NCBI GenBank assembly: GCA_023139715.1
Contig: JAGLNB010000030.1
Coordinates: 1 to 9,809, forward strand
Source of the DNA: Planctomycetota bacterium
Lineage (GTDB): Bacteria; Planctomycetota; Phycisphaerae; Sedimentisphaerales; Anaerobacaceae
Length of the DNA stretch: 9,809 bases
Direction of reading: 5' to 3'
Below are positions 6,651 to 9,809 of this stretch, piece after piece. Position numbers and translations under genes: made by a program. How positions within the stretch are numbered: the first letter of the stretch is position 1; each line of letters begins with the position of its first letter. The notes beneath the pieces were generated by a model, which was not told the DNA's origin, made no database searches, and was given only the letters and a program-made list of their open reading frames with translations.

Positions 6651-7200
6651 ATTGCGATTGATGTTGCAAAAACGCCTGCTTGAAATTACAAGTGAATCGC
6701 GCAAAGAGAAAAGCAAAAAAGCTTGTAAAAATTTAATATCGATGCCGGAATTTCAGAATGCCTCGACAATAATGATGTATCTTTCGCTGCCAACCGAGGC
6801 CGATACCACTGATGCGATACTTTTGGCCTGGCAGCTCAAAAAAATTGTGGCGGCTCCCAAAGTATTATGGCAGCAGCAGTGTATGGAAGCCGTTAAGATA
6901 GATTCGCTTGAAAAGGATTTTTCTATAGCAGTTTCCGGTTTGCGAAATCCGATAAAAGGAACAGCTATACCTTTTGAGAGCATTGATTTGATAGTTGTAC
7001 CGGCTTTGGGCTTTGATGGGCAGGGCAATCGGCTCGGCCGAGGAGGCGGCTATTACGACAGATTTTTGGCAAATGAGCAGCTGAAAGCATCAAAATGCGG
7101 TTTTGCCTTTGCTGAGCAGTTGGTTGACTCCGTGCCGGTTACAGAGTATGATAAGCAGGTCGATTTTCTCGTTACGGATGAAGAAATAATACATTTTTAA
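6637..7200 (+). CDS. ygfA: 5-formyltetrahydrofolate cyclo-ligase
   Basis: A 187-residue cytoplasmic enzyme that uses ATP to close 5-formyl-tetrahydrofolate to 5,10-methenyl-tetrahydrofolate, returning this storage or inhibitory folate to the one-carbon pool. The diagnostic C-terminal block is LIVVPALGFDGQGNRLGRGG (118-137) followed by GYYDRFL, the phosphate/nucleotide-binding loop of the family. N-terminal KKDELRLMLQKRL and the YLSLPTEADT region (48-57), expected at the folate pocket, also fit, as does the length. It starts inside the end of rarA (14-nt overlap, different frame) without a visible Shine-Dalgarno sequence, so translation is probably coupled to rarA. There is no obvious pathway link between the two; they may simply share a housekeeping transcript. 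Confidence 0.9.
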   Translation: MKKDELRLMLQKRLLEITSESRKEKSKKACKNLISMPEFQNASTIMMYLSLPTEADTTDAILLAWQLKKIVAAPKVLWQQQCMEAVKIDSLEKDFSIAVSGLRNPIKGTAIPFESIDLIVVPALGFDGQGNRLGRGGGYYDRFLANEQLKASKCGFAFAEQLVDSVPVTEYDKQVDFLVTDEEIIHF

Positions 7201-7206
7201 TTTACC

Positions 7207-7242
7207 GCAAATAGTATTGAAAATTTAAATTTTTACTATTGC
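7207..7242. repeat. AT-rich imperfect inverted repeat before the L,D-transpeptidase gene
   Basis: GCAA-A-TAGTA on the left pairs with TACTATTGC on the right (one bulged A), flanking the inner palindrome AAAATTTAAATTTT, with TTG unpaired on the left side. The stem is weak because it is AT-rich. It sits 7 bp after the cyclo-ligase stop and ends just before the ribosome site of the next gene. It may be an operator, a weak attenuator or simply AT-rich spacer. Confidence 0.3.
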
Positions 7243-7245
7243 ATT

Positions 7246-7252
7246 TGGGAGG
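7246..7252 (+). promoter_or_regulatory. Shine-Dalgarno site that fixes the L,D-transpeptidase start
   Basis: TGGGAGG followed by CGAA and ATG at 7257 places a good ribosome site just ahead of that ATG. It therefore excludes the in-frame TTG at 7239, which lies upstream of the site. Confidence 0.75.
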
Positions 7253-7256
7253 CGAA

Positions 7257-8312
7257 ATGGCTCGTTACCGTTCCAGCCGTACAGGCAGAAGAAGAAATAA
7301 TCGATTTTGGGTTTACGTTTTTTTTGCAGTGATGATTGCCGCTGCTTCGTATGGCATATACCGCATTTCATCTGGTCGAAAGCCGGATACATCTGCGGAA
7401 GTGACAGATACTACGGCTAATGATCTTTCTGAAAGAGACAGCAAGGCAAATCAATCTCCAACTCCTGCTCTGGATGGTTCCGAATGGACAGAGCAGGCCG
7501 AAGTTCTAAATACAGATGCTGACAATTATGTGATGCCGGCTGATTACAATTCCAGAGCAGCTGAACTTATTGCCGATGGCTTGCGTGCCATTGATGCAAA
7601 TCCGAGCAGAATTATAGAAGCACGTACTTTTTTTAACGATGCTCTGCCAATATGTCAAAATCCGCATCAGCGAGCTATGGTTAAAAAACAGCTCTACGAA
7701 CTTGCGAATAAATGGCTGTTCAGTAAAACCATATTCCCTGAAGACAAACTTTGTGGAAGCTATAAAGTGCAGCCGGGTGAATTACTTTCGAATATTGGCA
7801 AACGCTATAATGTGCCATACGAAATTCTGATGGAGATTAACTCGATTAGCCGACCCGAAGCACTGCGAGCCGGCCAAATTATAAAAGTAATAAATGGCCC
7901 TTTTCATGCCAGAGTTCATCGCTCAGCTTTTACAATGGATTTGTATCTTCAGAATATTTACATAAAAAGTTTTCCTGTCGGGCTTGGCCAAATTGGGATG
8001 GAAACTCCGCTTGGCCTCTGGCTGGTAAAAAAAGATGGGAAACTAATAGCTCCTGCATGGTCTGATCCGGTTACGGGAAAATTATACAATGCTGATGACC
8101 CTGATTATCCATTGGGTTCAAGATGGATAGGGTTAGAGGGCATAAAAGGCGATGCCGTAGGCAGAAATGGTTTTGCTATTCACGGCACAAAAGACCCAAA
8201 CGAGATTGGCAAGGCGAGTTCGCGAGGATGTATTCGTTTGCACAACGGCAATGCGGTGCTGGCTTATAATTTACTAATGCCGGGTTTCTCTCGGGTTGAA
8301 GTTGTGGAATAA
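7257..8312 (+). CDS. membrane-anchored LysM L,D-transpeptidase (YkuD domain)
   Basis: A 351-residue predicted envelope protein with a very basic cytoplasmic start (MARYRSSRTGRRRNNR), one membrane helix at about 17-37 (N-in, C-out) and a low-complexity Ser/Thr/Asp-rich linker to about 95. A helical, TPR-like stretch covers about 96-160. A LysM domain follows at about 168-212 (YKVQPGELLSNIGKRYNVPY, then LRAGQIIKVI), then a YkuD catalytic domain at about 217-350. The active site is His309 (AIHGT) and Cys325 in SSRGCIRLHN (321-330), with Arg327. The family forms 3-3 peptide cross-links in peptidoglycan or attaches proteins to it, and LysM would hold the enzyme on the wall. The 56-bp gap and own ribosome site suggest it may be expressed partly independently of the genes before it. 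The precise reaction (cross-linking, anchoring or carboxypeptidase) cannot be read from sequence. Confidence 0.9.
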   Translation: MARYRSSRTGRRRNNRFWVYVFFAVMIAAASYGIYRISSGRKPDTSAEVTDTTANDLSERDSKANQSPTPALDGSEWTEQAEVLNTDADNYVMPADYNSRAAELIADGLRAIDANPSRIIEARTFFNDALPICQNPHQRAMVKKQLYELANKWLFSKTIFPEDKLCGSYKVQPGELLSNIGKRYNVPYEILMEINSISRPEALRAGQIIKVINGPFHARVHRSAFTMDLYLQNIYIKSFPVGLGQIGMETPLGLWLVKKDGKLIAPAWSDPVTGKLYNADDPDYPLGSRWIGLEGIKGDAVGRNGFAIHGTKDPNEIGKASSRGCIRLHNGNAVLAYNLLMPGFSRVEVVE

Positions 8313-8342
8313 AAATAACGGAATATTTTTTTGGGCTGGACT

Positions 8343-9272
8343 ATGAACCAACGGAAGGTTTGGTCTTGGCGCAGCGGCAATGTTAGGTTGTTGGCGCTTG
8401 TAATTTCAGTGGCTCTGCATCTCGTGATGCTGGCAGTGTTTGGAATTGCGAAATTTTCAAAGTGTGAATCGCTGGCTCAGCAGCGAAAAACACCAGCTGT
8501 CAGTGTGGTTGAGATTAGAAAGTTTATTAAAGCTGCTCCTGTTACGCCAAAGCCAAAAATGAAAAGACCAGTTGTAAGTCGGCTTGCAGCTAAGGCAGAT
8601 GAGATATTGCCTGCTGATAAAATTTTTAAAGCTGCAAAGCCATATTTCTCGAACGATAATGTTTTAGAGGAAATGGCTAAATCACAGAGCGAATTTTCGC
8701 TGACGGACGATGTGATGTGTTTTGACAGTGTAGATTTTTTTGGCAGCAGTACCAGTCGCCAAAAAATTTGTTATGTTGTTGATTGTTCCGGCTCTATGCA
8801 GGGTTTGATGGGCTGTGTGCGAAAGGAACTTAAAAAGTCGATTAGTGAATTGCAGCCGGATAATTATTTTGGAATTGTTTTTTTTGGTGATGGTAAACTT
8901 TTTGAATTTGGCGGCGGCCGGTTGCTTCGCGCAACGCCGAAATCAAAATCTGCTGCTTATGATTTTATCGATGCGATTAAACCATCCGGCAAAACAAACG
9001 CAGCAGCTGCGATTGAAAGAGCTGTGCAGGTTAGTGATGCTTGCGGAGTCAGTCCCCAGACAATATATTTTCTTACAGATGGCTTTGAATTAACCGCTGA
9101 TGGCAAGCGGCAGTTTTCAGGCCAAATAGCGAGTTTGTTAAAAAATATTGCGACAGAAACTAACATTAATACTATAGGATTTGAGTCGCAGGGAAATGAT
9201 AGCAAACTACTTGAAGCGTTAGCCAAGCAAACAGGAGGTAAATTTATTTCTGTTTCCGGCGGTGATTATTAA
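8343..9272 (+). CDS. VWA-domain protein with TonB/TolA-like N-terminal anchor
   Basis: 309 residues: a basic cytoplasmic start (MNQRKVWSWRSGNVR), one membrane helix at about 16-38 containing S-x3-H (SVALH, Ser22 and His26), a Pro/Lys-rich linker (about 60-80: APVTPKPKMKRP), a helical or disordered spacer, and a VWA domain at about 141-305. The metal site (MIDAS) is complete: DCSGS (Asp147, Ser149, Ser151), Thr218 in GKTNA and Asp246 in LTDG. In TonB and TolA the same S-x3-H pattern in the single helix contacts ExbB-ExbD or TolQ-TolR; an ExbB-type gene follows 13 nt downstream, so the helix probably couples to that motor while the periplasmic VWA domain binds a partner. No TonB C-terminal domain is visible. 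The ATG at 8343 is preferred to the TTG at 8331; neither has a good ribosome site. Function is unknown; the energy-transducer role is inference. Confidence 0.82.
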   Translation: MNQRKVWSWRSGNVRLLALVISVALHLVMLAVFGIAKFSKCESLAQQRKTPAVSVVEIRKFIKAAPVTPKPKMKRPVVSRLAAKADEILPADKIFKAAKPYFSNDNVLEEMAKSQSEFSLTDDVMCFDSVDFFGSSTSRQKICYVVDCSGSMQGLMGCVRKELKKSISELQPDNYFGIVFFGDGKLFEFGGGRLLRATPKSKSAAYDFIDAIKPSGKTNAAAAIERAVQVSDACGVSPQTIYFLTDGFELTADGKRQFSGQIASLLKNIATETNINTIGFESQGNDSKLLEALAKQTGGKFISVSGGDY

Positions 9273-9285
9273 ATGGAAAAATTAA

Positions 9286-9809
9286 ATGCGTAAAAACTTT
9301 TTATTGAGAACCTGCATTCTAATTGTTGCATTGGCAGCTGTGTTGGCAGTGATAATTTTTACAATGTCTTCGCAAAAGCGAGATGAGACGGGTACGCAAA
9401 CTTTCTTTGAGCAGTTCGTGATTTCTGGCGGACCAATCGTATGGCTTGTTCTTTTGCCATTGTCATTTATTACGGTTTACCTGATTTTTGAGTATTGGCT
9501 TACGATTAGCAGAGCAAAACTTGTTCCGTCTGGCATTAGTCGTAAGGTGGCTGAAGTTGTGCAGCAGTCTGGTTTAAGGCCGCTGCCGGCAAAGATGGCC
9601 GATTCAAATGACCTTGTAAGTGTTGCTGTTTGCAAAGCCGTTGATTATTGCAAAGGTGATTGGCTGCAAATGCAAAAAGCTGTTTTTAATTCATTGCAGG
9701 AACAAGCAGAGCAGCTTTTACGCAGAATTGAATGGCTTAATTTGATAGGCAATGTTTCACCTATGGTGGGGCTTTTTGGGACAGTTTTTGGAATGATAAA
9801 ATTGTTCAA
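9286..9809 (+). CDS. exbB: MotA/TolQ/ExbB-family proton-channel subunit, 3'-truncated
   Basis: The frame opens at ATG 9286 and runs off the window after 174 codons with no stop. Residues about 6-26 form a signal-peptide-like or extra membrane helix, a short extracytoplasmic stretch follows, then helix ISGGPIVWLVLLPLSFITVY (46-65) continuing to about residue 71. A cytoplasmic loop carries conserved-looking basic and helical segments, and the start of the next helix reads NLIGNVSPMVGLFGTVFGMI (152-171), the hallmark ExbB/TolQ segment with its channel-facing Thr166. The third helix and C-terminus lie beyond the window. The family forms pentamers that, with ExbD or TolR, turn proton flow into movement of a TonB/TolA-like partner; the preceding VWA protein is the obvious candidate. 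An ExbD gene is expected next. No Shine-Dalgarno sequence is seen, so translation is probably coupled to the upstream gene. Confidence 0.88.
   Translation, partial: MRKNFLLRTCILIVALAAVLAVIIFTMSSQKRDETGTQTFFEQFVISGGPIVWLVLLPLSFITVYLIFEYWLTISRAKLVPSGISRKVAEVVQQSGLRPLPAKMADSNDLVSVAVCKAVDYCKGDWLQMQKAVFNSLQEQAEQLLRRIEWLNLIGNVSPMVGLFGTVFGMIKLF

Noticed and set aside
1..9809. CRISPR arrays, tRNA or rRNA genes, insertion sequences, phage or toxin-antitoxin modules
   Set aside because: Looking at both strands by eye, I found no direct-repeat array, no tRNA or rRNA-like sequence, no transposase and no paired small toxin-like genes. The region is mostly housekeeping and envelope genes.

Overview
The window reads as a gene-dense stretch of a bacterial chromosome with two membranes and a moderate-to-low GC content. 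The mix of a LolCDE-like exporter, a signal-peptide-bearing beta-barrel protein, a LysM L,D-transpeptidase and a VWA/ExbB pair, with mostly Shine-Dalgarno-poor starts, suggests the PVC superphylum. My best guess is a Phycisphaerae-like planctomycete. That assignment is inference; there is no rRNA or other marker here to settle it.

Left block (1-4187, + strand): a 5'-truncated FtsX/LolC-type permease, a second paralogous permease and a LolD-like ATPase (ATGA overlap) form one ABC exporter of the lipoprotein-release/MacB superfamily. After an 81-bp gap holding a near-perfect 19-bp REP-like palindrome comes a branched-chain-amino-acid aminotransferase (ilvE). A strong bidirectional hairpin terminator (4219-4247) separates it from the convergent gene that follows.

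Middle (4276-5282): a minus-strand outer-membrane beta-barrel protein resembling the TorF/Gcw_chp putative porins. It has a clear signal peptide and a strong Shine-Dalgarno sequence that sets its start. It diverges from rarA across a 212-bp AT-rich control region with a series of helically phased A/T-tracts and a near-consensus sigma70 promoter. That promoter is placed so that the rarA mRNA should be leaderless or nearly so.

Right block (5283-9809, + strand): rarA (replication-fork AAA+ ATPase), 5-formyltetrahydrofolate cyclo-ligase (14-nt overlap), a membrane-anchored LysM L,D-transpeptidase, a VWA protein and an ExbB/TolQ/MotA-type channel subunit cut by the window end. The genes are close-packed and may be co-transcribed, although a second promoter before the transpeptidase is possible. 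The VWA protein has a TonB/TolA-like N-terminal membrane helix with the S-x3-H motif, then a linker and a complete MIDAS. With ExbB 13 nt downstream, this looks like a proton-motive-force-driven transducer whose working domain is a VWA fold rather than a TonB C-terminal domain. It is the most interesting candidate system in the window.
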